From contig JAQPZY010001626.1 of NCBI GenBank assembly GCA_029931535.1, forward strand, positions 4,273,501-4,337,500: 64,000 nucleotides of DNA, in the 5' to 3' direction. The translations under genes were made by a program, and so were the position numbers. Shown in pieces: positions 1-16,800 of the stretch (position 1 is its first letter; every line of letters begins with the position of its first letter). Below the pieces are notes generated by a model. The model was not told where the DNA came from. It made no database searches and worked only from the letters and a program-made list of their open reading frames with translations. The DNA comes from Margaritifera margaritifera. Lineage: Eukaryota; Mollusca; Bivalvia; Unionida; Margaritiferidae.

Positions 1-1322
<1,322 letters not shown>

Positions 1323-1397
1323 TCATGATAGAGATGAAGGTGCAGAAGGTGAACCTGTTGTTTTGGAAGGTGAAATGTGTCCACAATCACCCACCAC

Positions 1398-1551
1398 CTG
1401 GGACTCGAGCACGTTGCCATTACCAATAACAGAGCCATCTGCGAATGCCTCCTTGCCGTTTACTCCTGAGGATGGCAGAGGACGCTTTTTTGACCTCGAC
1501 AGCTTAACCTTGACGCACACGATCATGTTCACTTTGATCCAGTTTCCAAAT
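1398..1551 (-). CDS. Nav1: Nav1 exon: II-III linker (3' limit uncertain)
   Basis: Starts after ttttgcag at 1551 in phase 2 and encodes [20 protein letters not shown] then [19 protein letters not shown]. The first residues match the para linker (RFKSWVKRNI). The 3' boundary is my choice of CAG|GTGGTG at 1398, which gives phase 0; the frame stays open to a TGA at 1323-1325, and other GT donors lie at 1395, 1392 and in the GGTAATGG just upstream. No later exon was recognised in positions 1-1320. Confidence 0.8.
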
Positions 1552-2868
1552 CTGCAAAACAGGTTAGACAGCTCATGCCTCTACATTTTGTTCATCTAAA
1601 TATTCAGTGAGAAATAACAGATGAAGGGGAATACAAGAATTATTAAAATATCTTACTAAAGCACAGGTTTATAGTGAATTTGATAACAAGTTCCACCCGA
1701 ATTACTAGAGACTAGAGGAAACAAAAACAGAGGTCAAATAAAGATGCTTCGTGTTCAGATTACCCAACTTAATTCATCTAGATTTGGTTCTTTGTCTGTT
1801 TCAGTACTCCCGTTGTGATCGGACTCTGTTGGATATAAGTTTCTGAGAGTCTACCAAACATGAGTATTCATCATTTTCAGTTTCGTTGTAAAACATAATC
1901 TTTCTGTATTTAATAAAGATGGGCCATGCAACATAGGTTAGGAAATGTAATTTTGTTCCATTAATAAGACTCCATCAATAACAGTCAGAAACATTGACAA
2001 TGTGGTGTCAGTTGCTAGATATAGGTTGGTTCATGCTTATAAGGAAACCAGATGATTTGGTTCCTTTGAGCGAAGCGTCGTGACGGTACATGTAACAAGT
2101 GCTTCCGATTTCACAGCAACATGTGATCGCAGAGACATTATATACTTAGTGCATACTTCTACTTTACAATGTCAAGCAAATATAAACATCCCCAACTCTA
2201 CATTTCTATTATTTTCAATACTAGCAAACTGTATATTGTCTCGCTGGAAAGAATCCAATTCATTTGCATCATTATTGACATATGGGCCTTATGGATGAAA
2301 TCTTGGATCATATTTAAATCCAATCATGATGGTAAATAATTGAGTACATTTTCAGAATACTTTTAGCTGTAAGATTCCCAAACATATTTCTTTGTAACTT
2401 TTTTAGAGAGATATATATTGTCTACTATTGTATCCCCTTCGAGAATTTTGATATGTTTACCATTTTACAGAGAACTCTCGTGTCAGATTGACTAATGCGA
2501 AATAGGTGATACTCTTTCAATAAAAACATTCTTCTTCTTCTTCTTCCTCTTATTATTATTATTATCATTATTATTATTATTATTATTATTTGTAGTGGTA
2601 ATAGCAGTATACACAATGTAAAACAAAAAACAAAATTTGCAAGTTTTTGCTAAATGAAACAAAAATTTGCTTCAAACGACACATGGGTAGCAAATAGTAC
2701 ACTTCAGGCAACCTATGTATATTGAAAATTAGAAATATGTTTTTAGTTGTCAGTAATAATGTTCATGTAGGTGTCTTTCTTCAAATATATTTAATTCAAA
2801 CCTGTACATAAACGATCCATCATTCATTATTGTTTGATATGATGACAAATACACATGCAATCTCTTGC

Positions 2869-2953
<85 letters not shown>

Positions 2954-5276
2954 GGGTAGGTAGGTACGTAGTTTTGTAGGTATGCAGGTAAGTCTTCGCA
3001 TAAAATGATCCTATATTAACCCCTTTCAGCTGAAAACTGTTGATAACTCTCCTAAAACTAGTGTACATCATCATATTTCAGTGAACCACTGGACATAGTC
3101 TGCTAACCTTCTGAACCGGTCAAACGCCTGGGCTAGTTTGTTGGGTTCTTCATCCCCAGAGTCTGTCCCGGACGAGAGGTTTTCCGCTCCAAACGAGCTC
3201 AGCAACAAGGCAAGGAAAAGATTCAGGACCTGTAAGTCATTATGATAGGACAGATTAAAATTAACTCTTAAAGGAGTTGGAACAAAAACTATTCTTTTCT
3301 TATTTATACGTTTCCCAAAAAAACAATTGGTGTTAGTGCCTTTGTTATTGTTGTCACAGCCTGTGCATCAGTCTCTGTCATTGCAACAATCAGACCTATC
3401 GGATAACCCGTGGCTGCAAACTTCCAACATAACAATATCAATAGCCCATACTAGCTAGATTTTTTCAGATAATTAAGACACAAACCAATTCAATTTAAAT
3501 AGTGGACGGTATAGTTTGGAACTTTAAGAATACAGTCTGTACGTAAGTAGCACATCAATTGCATTAATTATGTTAACTGCGGAAAATAAATATGAAAGTT
3601 AAAGAATAAATAACACATGATTAAGACCAATGTTGCCTTAGTTTTCAGGCGAAAAAATAACATCCAGTTTAAGTAACAGAAGATAGAGACAAGTCTTGAA
3701 ATAATGATATTTGCTTGTTTTAATTGTGCGAACTAGTACAGACTCTGTCTCGACTTAACTAATGTTGATCAAGGAATCGATGAGAAGGGTGGAAAAATTG
3801 CAAGAGTATTAGATTTTGGTTGAATAGATGTTGGCCAACCTAAACAACTTTTACAGATGAAGAGAACCATTGCTGTTGACAAGTGACCAATTCTTCTCCT
3901 TTTCATTAAACATTATTATTCCAAAAATATAACAAATCTCAGGTGAAGACAACTTTATTTCAGGAAACGGAAAAAAGAGTATCCCAAACATAACATTTCT
4001 CCAAATATGTAAAAGAATTTTTTAAAAAGTTGTCTTTTTAAATACTTTTATTTATGCTTTTTTTATTGCCGGATGTGTTATCTATTTTGACCGTTCATTC
4101 CCTATTTCTGAGTGAGGGTATATACTCACTATGCTGATTTTGTAAAACTTAAATTTGTCTCAAATGATAACCCACCACAAGATTCCCGATGACCATGGTT
4201 AGTAGGAAGAAGGGGACGCAAGGCCAATTGGACACCAACATGCATCCCCACATTGACTCTATCCATTCTCCACACAACACACGGAATACTATCATGAACG
4301 AGTGCATAAAATCCGTGAAATTCCATCGCGGCAATTCAGTATTCATCTCTTTTTCGTATTTAGCATAGTCTTCTCCAAACAACTGTTGCCCCATTACGGC
4401 GAATATGAACACCACTATTCCCAGCACAAACGTTAGATTTCCTAGGGCGCCCATGGTCCGCGCCACAATACTTATCAGCATGTTTAGGGTCGGCCAGGAC
4501 TTCGCCAATTTGAAAACTCGTAACTGAAAACGAAAATAGTTTGTATAAAAGTAAAGTAACGTTTTCTAAACAGATGTCCTGTATATAGTAAAGTCCCTAC
4601 AAATCCCTTAATTTGGAGGCCCTTTAAAACTGACAGATCTTTTAGCTGTCTTCTTGTAAAATACTTAAATTTTGACTGCAAGATACATCATGAAGATATC
4701 TGTGTGTTATGTTTTATGTACACAAAAAACAAACTTCCTCTAAAAAGAAAAAAAAAATAGAAAAGCAGATTATGCCAAAAGTTTTTAGAGTAATTATTGC
4801 AAAAATGTTCCATCACTGCAAGAGAGACCTATACTCTTTTATGGTTGTTTTGTTATATCTTTCTATTATAATGAAGTATATCTTACATTTCTTATACGAT
4901 TTACACTGAAATAATTAACAACATTGATGCAATCTACCATACAGATTTGTTGCCAAGGTGACTACATATTCAACAAAATGAGTAATAAGAGGAGGAGAAG
5001 AGAGGAAAATCGACTAACCGACAGCAAACAGTGATTATGTTTGATGTCAACATGCATATAAATAGTATGTATATACATATAAAAGGAATTTAGAAGAAGA
5101 CAAGGTATTTTTTCACTTAATGAAGTTATGGAAAAAGATTCTTAAAGGAATGGAGCAAGAGTCGAGATGTCTAACTCGCCCAGCGGGTCATCTAATCTGT
5201 TCGTAAAATTTAGAAAGGTTAGCAAAAAAATACCCAAAAAAACAAACAAACCACAATCTTAAGATTTGTTGCATTA

Positions 5277-5359
<83 letters not shown>

Positions 5360-8300
5360 ACTCTATTCACAGCTTTAAAGGGATATAATTTTAGCACCTA
5401 TTGTAGTTTCTGATCTTAAACAGCGTTATTTTTTGCTACTCATGGTTTCCGTCTTTTGTCTTCAGCCTGAAATTAGGTCAAAGCAATTTTGTTCTCAGTA
5501 CGGATAATACGTATTTATGCGGATCACCGCACCTTGGATTATTTTTGATAAACTTCTGTTTTGGTTGTATTGTGGGAAGTCAGAAGAGATAGATCACTGC
5601 ACATCAGAGGAATAGTCAAAAAGTTGTTGACGGTTTACTATGTGCCAGTGTCGCTCATTAGACATATTTTCATCTTTACATATTTGGATTTTAAAACTGG
5701 TTATTTCGAAAAATAGCTCTAGCAGACAATTGTTTGTAAGCAAACACTACCACTATCAACTCTAGGAAGAAAAATATTTTCTGTTTTATGACAGTCACTT
5801 TCATGCTTTCTCGATAAGTGTTTCTCTTGCACGGGATTTTAGCATTTGATACGCCATTTATGACATTCGCTTATTTTTTGCCAGGAGTCATTAAATCAAG
5901 GCAAATTAGAGCCTTGTCTACGTAACCTTGACGACAGGAGATTCTTATCGAAAAGACAATATAACAGGTTGGATCATCAGGAACAATCACTAAGTATATG
6001 TTGCAAAAATATTGTGATTATTAATAACGAATGCATGACACCGTTAGTAAATGGGCCTCGCACACACATTCATTCTGTAGGTAGGGTGTATGTTTCTGGG
6101 CCTCCTAGTTCCCTGTTCTTGAATTAAAAATTATGACCACAGCTTATCAAATTGAGAATCAGTCTAGAAAATCCAAAGTACACTAGTTCCATCTAGCAAC
6201 AGTCATTTCGTAATGGGATTTTTCCATTTGTGATACTTTGTTCAGTTTTAAATTCAAACAAAAAAAAAAAAAAACACTCAGCATTCAATCATCATATTCT
6301 ATTTCTCAAATTCATTGTCTTTTTTTTAACTCGAAAATTTATTTGCGACAAAAATGAGACAAAGAACTTACCAAACGAAATGTTCTTAGTACGGACAATC
6401 CTTGTACGCCTTCCAATAGCATTTCCATAAAGCTGAGCAGAACAATGAATATATCAAAACAGTTCCAGCCGTCCTTCAGGTATTTAAACAGCCCCAGAGC
6501 AATTATTTTCATGAAAGCTTCCACGGCAAAGATGTATCCAAACACCTGAAAAGTAAATCTTACTTTTTTCACTGATATGTATCAAGAGCAACTTGTGTAG
6601 AAATTTTGTATAGCAGACCAATTAGGAATATACACACACATACCTTATAATTAGCACCGTCCGGAACCTTATGACCTTGTTCGGGTAAAAAATGCTCTGA
6701 CTGTTTCCTTCATTTGCATGGCAAGAAATGTTACGTTAAGGAAAGTTCTTCAGGTCACCTGTACACTGAGCACGTGTACAATGTAATTTTAAAGTAGCCG
6801 TGAATCTCTATATAAACATAATTAGCTAACATAATATCCATATGAGGTCATATTATGTCTGATTACTGAATTCTATATTACTTTCTATGCTTATATTCTG
6901 ACTAAATATGTTTCCTATTCATATCTGTAATTTGGTTCATTGACGACTTAAAAACGGATTACTCACTGACACTTTATAATTATTGATGATTTATAAATGG
7001 ATTACTCACAGACACTTTACCATTAGTGCCTTATGTATGGTTTCTAAAATGTCATCCAGAAAAAATAGAGCTCTAATAAATATTTTTGCTCATGTGTCAT
7101 GTTTATAACCAAAACAACATAAAGTCACGCTTTATTAATCAGAAAGTGTTAGCAGTGTTCAAATTAGCAGGGTTAGATAACATCAAAGTGTAAAATATCT
7201 TAATTAATCTTGTTCTCGCTAAATAATGATTTCTAAATCATTTAGTGATTAAAATATATACCGTAAAGTTTTTTCAGAGGTTTCATATTCGCTGCTTTCA
7301 AGGCTAATAACTGAAGCACAAATAACATTAAGGAAAATCATTTGCACATAAAAGTAAAAATGTAGAACAGAATCATAACATCAAGGTGACGGCATGATTG
7401 TTTTAACCTTTGCGAGTTCATTTCAAATGTATACAAATAAACTGTATGCCCAGGTGAAATAGCCCGTTATGCAGTATATAACGAAAAACCTCACTGAACG
7501 TCCCATCCTGTATGCTGCCAAACAAATTATGCAAAAGAAGAAGAAAAAAAAAACATTACAAAGGTTCCGCTCCAGAGTTTTGCATTTTTGCACAGGGTTC
7601 AATATTTGATAAAGGTATACCCCTGTTTTCGTTTTCCCCCACTTGTAATCCTTGTTACAAAAAGAGAAATGTGTATATCTATTTTATTGATGTTTAAATA
7701 ATGGCGCTGATTTGGATTTGAGAGTATACATCTAGACCTTATTTCTGATGTGTATCTCAGAGAAGATTGCTAGCTCTGCATTGCTATTTTCACTTCCTCA
7801 ACTTCTGTTTTAAATTATATAAAATTAGAGAACCTTTAACTTTTTATTTATAGGTTTTTGATATTTTAAAATTTATAAGTGCACTTTTAAAAAAATAGTA
7901 ATGACTATACTGTGAAAATTTGTTTCTCTGTTTCAAAGACAGGCTAATTTAGTGAACTTTGTGTTATTTCAAGTACAGTTTCTCAGCACACATCAAAATT
8001 AATGTCAATCCAAATAGGTGAATACATGTAAATGTATTTTAACTATCTCAATATTGTTAGAGTTGTAGAGTAAACAAGTTTGTCTTTGTATTCACCACCT
8101 ACAACAGTATTCAAAAACGCCTAAGTAGCTCCAAAGGAGATAGACCCATTGTTTCCGGCAGGTAAAAACATTCGAGTTACTCAGATTTTGTCTTTCATCT
8201 TGCCGAAAAGTTCTCAAATGATACAGTCTTAGAATCTCTCAAATTTAACTTTGAATATCGATTATGTATCTCCGTAAACATTTTATTCATAAAACGAAAT

Positions 8301-9342
8301 GGCAAGGTAGAATGACTTTACTTCATCATAAAACGAAATGGCAAGGTAGAATGACTTTACTTCATCATTAAACGAAATGGCAAGGTAGAATGATTTTACT
8401 TCATCATAAAACGAAATGGCAAGGTAGAATGACTTTACTTCATCATAAAACGAAATGGCAAGGTAGAATGACTTTACTTCATCATAAAAGTAAAAATTAA
8501 AAATTTATGACCACCGAACAAATAAAATCTTCCAGTTAACAAGCAAATTGAAATATCAGCCTCGAACTGGTTGAAAACCAATGCTGACAAAGGTAAAAAT
8601 ACGGATAGTAGAGCTTACCTGATTTCCTGTCTCCAATGTCGTAATCATTTCTTTGCTGATTCCATAGTAGTCCATTGCCATAAATATAGTGTTAGCCACG
8701 ATACACAGGGTAATAAACAAGTCCACGAAGGCATCCAAAATAAAAAGTGCAACATATTTCTGCACATAATTTTGCCACCACCATGGGCACTCCCAACTAT
8801 TGATTTTTCTCCAAACCTTATCTTTTAAAGGTTCCTTCTCAATGCTTGCAATGCTCACAAAACCTGCAGGTAAAAATGCCGACGTCAGCATACCACCAAT
8901 ATCAAATATTTGAAATGGACAAGACAGTCCTAAATGAAAAATGTTAATCAAATGAAAGGCGAATCGTGCAGGAACATTATAAACTATTTCTTCAATTTTT
9001 CTCTCCCTGCTTTCTGATAATAATTATTTGGATTGTAATAAATAAATTATAAAAGTATTATACAACCAAAAAATGATTACGCAAGTCAATTACACCTTTG
9101 GTCCACCGTCAGCAGAGTGCTATATTATGTACGTATGTCCTTAAGGCATTAATCTGAATAGTATTACTTACATATTTATCATAAGTGACGAAACGGGCGA
9201 GGAACAGTATTTACCTGCATTTGGCATGGCATATATTGTCATAAAGGGGAAGTGTTCATTGGATATCTTAGTTTTCATTTATGACTTTTTATCCTCCTTC
9301 TTTTCATACACTTCTTCTTCATCTTCCGCCTCCTCCTCCTCG

Positions 9343-9410
<68 letters not shown>

Positions 9411-9559
9411 TTGTTGTTGTTGTTATTGTTGTTGGTGTTGTCGCTTACAGAGACAAAACTTACTCTTTCTCCTTGACATGTGATCCAATAGATCATTGAG
9501 TAACATGACATCTGAAAAGAAAATAGAAATGAAAGACATTCGCTTACCATTGATAAGAA

Positions 9560-9642
<83 letters not shown>

Positions 9643-10727
9643 TATATTATACCGCCTTTTAATTTCTATTACCGAAAGTTTTCTTGGGGATTGTTTTTAG
9701 CCATTTTTGAACACCCAACAAATTTTAAAGTCGCAGAACTGAATTTTGGTGGAATTTTCACGCACGTTCAACATTTTTAACAAATCAGAAAGTAAACTTT
9801 AAAGTGCAAAAAACTAAAACTGCACAATTCAAGTTTGTCAAAATATCATTGACATGAAACTTTGGCATTTTTATAGTAAATGTCATAGATTTCGTCATAA
9901 TTAACATTCAAATAATATCTAAGTCGCCAGTTTCAATACTGGCGTGATATATGCACGGAGGGTGATATATACAAGTGAAGAAAATCACAAAAATGCTACC
10001 GTATTCTTGCAACTGCTTCGCTGGTAGAAGACTGTACAATCACATATTAAAGGAAGAAAAGAATGGGGGTTGACGCAAATTAACGAACATAAAATAAAAG
10101 AAAATAACGTTACTTATACAATGCAACACATTTGACGATACGAAAAGGCGATTCATCTGTCTATTTCACTAAACTAAAGCCTCAGTGCGTACTAACCCAT
10201 CTGTTGTACTATAGTTTCGCTATATGACCTAACATCTTGTACGTCATTAAGACTCCATGCATTAATCATTTAAGTCTTCTGCCATTGGTTTGTAAAAATA
10301 AAAAAAGGGCAGATCATCTTTAATATTATTTTATCTGTCATAGTCAGTGATAGTTTACCCTTGATTTCAAATATCTCTGATGAAGATTTAGTTTGCCCGA
10401 AAGGAAACATATTAATAGGTCAATATTCATATATTAGACAAAAAGTAATGGTAAAGGAACATACAAATTGGAAATCACAGAATCGTAACCCGACCTTACT
10501 ATGCATTGATATGGGATAGATCTGAGTGGGTATGAGACAGGCCTTAGGTTATAAACCTCTTTGAGCACGAAATCAGATTCTGATTCAAAATTCAACATTG
10601 AAGTTAACTGTTAGAGTCAATTAATATCTTCAAAACATAATAAAAATGAAGAAGAGTTTCATATGATATAGTCTTGTTAATTTCTCTCTTTTGACTTTTG
10701 CAGAAGAGAGTGACATACAGTCAAAAT

Positions 10728-10802
<75 letters not shown>

Positions 10803-13800
10803 TTACCGAGATCTCATTCTCAAAGGATATTTAATACCCAGGTCAGATGTGTTAAACCTCTTTGAAAAGATGGTCATTACCTGATTGAATGTTTAACATG
10901 TATACTATTTAGAACAAATTCATTCATACCTTTATGATCTACGTTTGTGGAACTAGGTGCCCGGCAAACTGGAGAGCTGTTGTCGCCCTTTCCGATCTTT
11001 TTCGATGTGTCGCCGTTTGATAAACAACTGCAAGTCTCCTGCCAAACAGATATTGTGAATATAGATAATTTCAGAAAGGTGTCATACACGTGCAGTGATA
11101 ATTATTATTAGAGCATATATTTTTCGTCAAGACAAAGATGAAAATGAAGATCAATATGTTTTATCGACGTGAACGGTAAAATTAATAATCAAGCAAGACA
11201 AAAAGAAAAATACCTAAGAGGACAATGAAGTTATGTAATGTTGACGGCAGCAAATACCGCAGGTTGGTGACTGTCCCATTAGTAAAACTCATAAAATACA
11301 TTATGTAGCATATTTGTTCATTCAGAAAAGCTTATGGAGCATGATAAACTAAAAGTGCAAATGTGTTATTTTTCAAACTCGTTTGTTCTACGTAACTGTG
11401 GTGCTAAGCCTATTATATAACATCGGCGCTTTTACGGATATATATGGATCAGTCATGTCTAGTATGTCCGTCTGTGCGTCATTCAGTCTGTCGGTTTTCT
11501 TGCGAACCTATTACACTGATTTTGAGAGGATGCTAATATTTGTTAGGAGGTTTGTGCGAAAGAGAGCAAATGTCAAAGAAGGTATTTGATTTTGGAAGTA
11601 GCTGCGATTTAGGGTGGATGGGATTTACGGTTAGAAAAGAAAACGAGTGCTGTTATTTGAAATGGCTTCCATCTCTCATCAGTAATATTTTCAGAGATTA
11701 CTGTAGGCAACCGATTTATAGTTATCGCAAATCGTTATGTGCCTTGCTTGCGGAAAATGATAATTATCTAATTTTGAGACCTTAGAATATAAAATGCTAC
11801 AAGTAACTACCCTCGTTTCTAGTTATCAAATAGCATCATGTAATAAATTAAATAAATTAATTTTTTCATGCCTAATCCAGTCAGCTTAAAAATTCCGAGG
11901 AAAGTATAGGTTCAAAACTCTTATACCCAAGGGATTGTACAGATTTATATCTCTACCTAATTCTTTGATTTCAGTGTTTTGCTTTTGTGATGTCCACTGA
12001 CTTTCGTCTAATTCTAGCACTGCATCAAATATGATGCTACATGACCCTGATATCCATAATTTTATTATGAAGTCACCAATCCGACCAATAAAAGTCATGT
12101 TTCTGACTCATCTAAGTAAGCGATTGACTTTTAGTTTGATAGAAAATCTCTCTAGCCTTCCATATTTGTTTTAGAACTAAATATGTATTGCTAATAATAT
12201 GCTGAAGTTTATTCCCAACATTTTCCAATATTAATTTTATGAAATTCTATGAGAAAGGAATTTGGGAGTTTTATGTCATGATGAAGGGTAAGACGCGAGT
12301 AAACCAATTGTGTTCACCTGCCGTAAACGGGTTCTAGCTTGGTGATGTGAGTATGGATAGTTGCCGATTACAGTCTGGTAGAAACTTCTGAAAATTTAAC
12401 AAATGTTACTATTTAGGAAAAGAGTCCTATTCCAACCTTAAATTTCTCCGAATGATTATAAAATGATTCCAGTTAGATTTATTTGCCATGTTAAATTGCT
12501 AAACATTTTCTTCATCAAGAATTAAAGTTTGACATGCAGACCAATACACATGGAACAAGTTTATTTTTAATTAATCATCATCTGTTGTATCATCAGTCAA
12601 CGGTATCACTACGCTAATTAAACTCCTTACACATTTTATTCATTTATTTTCTGAATGTTTGATGAACGTCAGGGCATTAGTTATAAGTATAGATGCAGCA
12701 AGACTATCTTACTTACTTATGTAAGGCACTAACTTGGACACAACACCGTACAAGAAATTCATATATGCTATCTTGCAATTTCTGGAAATAACTGCATTTG
12801 AATGAATTGACTGTAATTTATTGTGCAAGTGACATTTCTGGATCAGGCCAAATCAAGCCTGTTTGCTTTGTGGTCCTGTGCAAAATCCACGAAAATGCTT
12901 AATTAAAAAAAAAATAAAAATATGTGTGTATATGTGTGTACCATGAATTGTCTTCCTGATGATGTTCAATGCATCCCTACACTTATTAAGTTAGTTATAT
13001 ATTCCCTTAATTTTTCTATATTTTGTTATGAAATTCAGTGCAATAGTTATAAGTTCTGAGACCAGTTTCACTAACATAAGTCTTAAGTTAAGTATAGACT
13101 TAAGCGATTTGATTAGTCAAATTTAAGTTAGGCTTAAATTTAAGCCAATCAGATCGCTGGATTCTAAACTTAAATGTAGGTCTATGTTTAGGTTCTGTTG
13201 GTGAAATTCAGCCATATGCAACAAGACTATGTAAGGCAATACATGGACACGACACATAACAAATCAGCATATGTTATATTGCATTTTCTGGAAATATTTC
13301 AATTCTAATGAACTAACTAGAATTCTTAGTGCAAGCAATCTTTTTCGGAATCGGCCCGACCACACCTTGCCTTATCATCCTATGCTACAACCAATAGGCT
13401 GAAATCAATCGACATTTTTTTCTCTTCTGTTTAGGCTTTAATGGTGCTTTCTATTGAACATAATAGCATTATTTACTGGTTAGCAAATCTCCTGAAAAAA
13501 CATCAGAGACAAATAGTAATGATTTCTTAGGAACTACAAACGGATTCAATATCACCTGATTGCGTTAATTAGTGTACTGATACCTAGATAGAAAATCACG
13601 TTCAACAAAAAACAAAGGGCGGCAGAGCTACTATTGGATTGAAGGTTACTGTGGTATTATTTCCATTCTAAACGATGCTAAAGAATGAGACGAAAAGAAA
13701 GAAAGAAAGAAAGAAAAAACATAAAGTAATTTGAGAATTACGAGAGCTATGGTTCTTATGACCATTTGTCAAGCGTTATTTTCCTTTCAGAATAAAATAC

Positions 13801-16800
13801 TATACCATTTTTTTCGTTTACTCATAGAAATACAACTATAACTTGACTTCATTTGACATTGTAATTTGAAGACATTTACAATGTACTGTTTGCATAATAT
13901 TTAAATCGCTATTAATTCAAATGTCAAGTCCATTTCGTTAAATTTGAATACGATATCTACATGGTCAGAAAACAAATTTATTGTTTTCTGTTCCTATCTT
14001 TTGCAAACACACGTAACTCTTGTGACAAGTTTGCACGCATATAATACGGGGCAGAGGGTCAATTTAACGCGCGTGCTACTAGAAAGATTGTTGTTTTAAT
14101 ATGAATCAAGTCATAGAAAATCTGATTGTAGTATAAACACATGAAGTCGAGATGCTTATGTACAACTTACCATATGCAAATGGGCGAAGGTAAATACTCA
14201 TTTTCGTAATTTCTCTAGGAAAGAAAGGTAAAGCCACAGAGACAACACATCTGGACACGAAAACCACGTGAAGTTGGAAATTAAAGCCTTACGTAAAGAA
14301 AGAACGACATAATCATGCAAAACTATGCATATAAACGAAGCCAAAATAAAAATTATAGATTAATTCAAATGAAACAGATGCTCATGAATTCAAGCAATAT
14401 GATGGTAAACATTAAGAAAAGCCAATGAATTTTAAAAAAAAAAATGAATATCACTCGCATGCATGTTAACCATCTTGCCACGATAGTCTATAAAACAGAA
14501 GCATTTATCTCAAGTTACTTCGATTTTTTAATTATATCTTCTATGTCTACTTTTGGATCAATTTCCATTGTTTTCTTCGTTTTTTCTTTCTCCAAGACTT
14601 GTAATGGATACAAGTTTTCTCTCGTCTCATTTAAAATTTTCTAACTTTTAATGTTTGCTGCTTTAAGAGTTTTCCTTTACCTTGTGCAGGGAGATACTGA
14701 CACGGAATGATATATACACATTACTTTGTGCAGGGAGATACTGACACGGAATGATATATACACATCACTTTGTGCAGGGAGATACTGACACGGAATGATA
14801 TATACACATTACTTTGTGCAGGGAGATACTGACACGGAATGATATATACACATTACTTTGTGCAGGGGGATACTGACACGGAATGATATATACACATTAC
14901 TTTGTGCAGGGAGATACTGACACGGAATGATATATACACATTACTTTGTGCAGGGAGATACTGACACGGAATGATATATACACAACATAAAATTTAGTGT
15001 CTTCAAATACAACGTTTAGTTGGTCGTACTTAGATAACGTTAAGTCAGCGAGGGCTGCCAAAATTCGCCTTGAGAACAAAACAAAATTGCATTCGAAGAC
15101 ACTAATATTGTATTTCATTATCTTACAACACTATAGTAAAGAAAATTGAACGAAGCAATACGTTTTTCCATTTCAACTCCGGTCATCTTTTTTTTGTCTT
15201 AACTTGACTGCATCACTGAGTAAAAATAGGAATATTAACAGTTGTAGCCTCATCACATTCTCATCCAACTCAATGCACTACATGAATGCAGTTCGTAACA
15301 AAGTGCCATGGAAACCTATCTATAAGGAATCACTTGTGATCCAAATTAAAAAATATCACAATGCATAGTACAATTAGTTTTGCAAATATAAGTGTCACTA
15401 AAAGAATTCAACAAGTTACAAAATAATATTGTCATAAGGTCAAACACGTGGTCCTCTGGGAAAGTAATATGTTGATTGTCTTGGATTGACAATCACCATA
15501 AATTATTTGTCTCTGCACGTGGATTCTTGGTTGTGTAGATTTCCGTATTTTACATATGGAGTGTCCCACCAAAAAGCATGGAAGTTTATTGAAACTTATC
15601 AATCATCACGTTTTCTAGGAATAGAGACATATTTTTCTTAGTCAGCGTGTGAAGGAATACACAAGATACAGAGGCAATTAAGCCCCGTCAATATTTTATT
15701 TGATCTCACAAACAAGGAGAATATGACTAAATATTTGACTTATTTACCTCCGTTTGGTAAAGTGACCATATATCCATATTATTGAAATGGATTTCTGTAT
15801 AAAAGAAATAATTGTTTAATTAAAGAGAAAAGAAACTATTTTCGAGGTGATTACACAACCATCGATGTAAACCTAAGTGAAGTAGTGTGGAATGATGTAT
15901 TGGATGATAAATCGACAAATGATGCGGTACTTTGCTTTGAAAAAATTATTAAAGAAACTGAAGAATATATAAGGATGTGTAAGGCCACTACCAGGAAAGT
16001 TGATACTCATTGGATGAACACAAAGCCACTACCAGGAAAGTTGATACTCATTGGATGAACACAAAGCCACTACCTGGAAAGTTGATACTCATGGGATGAA
16101 CACAAAGCCACTACCGGGAAAGTTGATACTCATTGGATGAACACAAAGCCACTACCAGGAAAGCTGATACTCATTGGATGGACACAAAGGCACTACCAGG
16201 AAAGCTGATACTCATTGGATGGACACAAAGGCACTAAGGGCAGTCAGGGACAAAGTAATAAAATGGTTAAAATATTTAAAAAATCATGTAGGTCTGCAGT
16301 AGACTGGAAAAGATACCACGAAGCAAGGAAAATGTAAATTATAAAATTAAGATAGTAAAACAGGATGTGAAGATAAGTTCTTAGAGGATGTTCTTATTCA
16401 AAGCAATTCTTTTTTATGATGTCTCTTCCAAAACCAAAAACATACGAATCAGTTGGTGAGTTGCAAGAAGTAGATGGTTCAATCAAGATAGGAAACCGTG
16501 AGAAAGCTGAACAACTCAACAAATGTTCCTCAAGTGTTTTCACATTTGTTAACACGGAACATGTTCCAGATTTTGAAGAGAAGGAGTTTGCTTTTGAACC
16601 TACTGTTATTATATTGCTGCTTCAGTTGTATAAAATAAGGTAATTCATTTAACAGCACTCAAATTACAAGGACTCATTTAACAGCACCCAAGTCACATGG
16701 ACTCGATGGCTGTCATGGAAACCATTGACTGCATTACTGAAACGTTAACTAAATTGTTTTAACAAGTCCATTCATGAATGGAAAATATCAAAATTAATGG

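Larger units (their letters stand above)
3230..6371 (-). other. Two Nav1 introns (3230-4175 and 4524-6371)
   Basis: Flank the DII S4-S6 exon. I see no exon or element in the 946-bp intron. The 1848-bp intron contains the AAT/ATT palindromic microsatellite at 5277-5356 and otherwise unassigned AT-rich sequence. Confidence 0.75.

Noticed and set aside
15748..15794. Exon-like segment on the minus strand (atacag ... ggag|GTAAAT), 47 bp
   Set aside because: Splice signals look acceptable, but the length shifts the frame between two phase-0 exons and the residues ([15 protein letters not shown]) do not resemble the linker.
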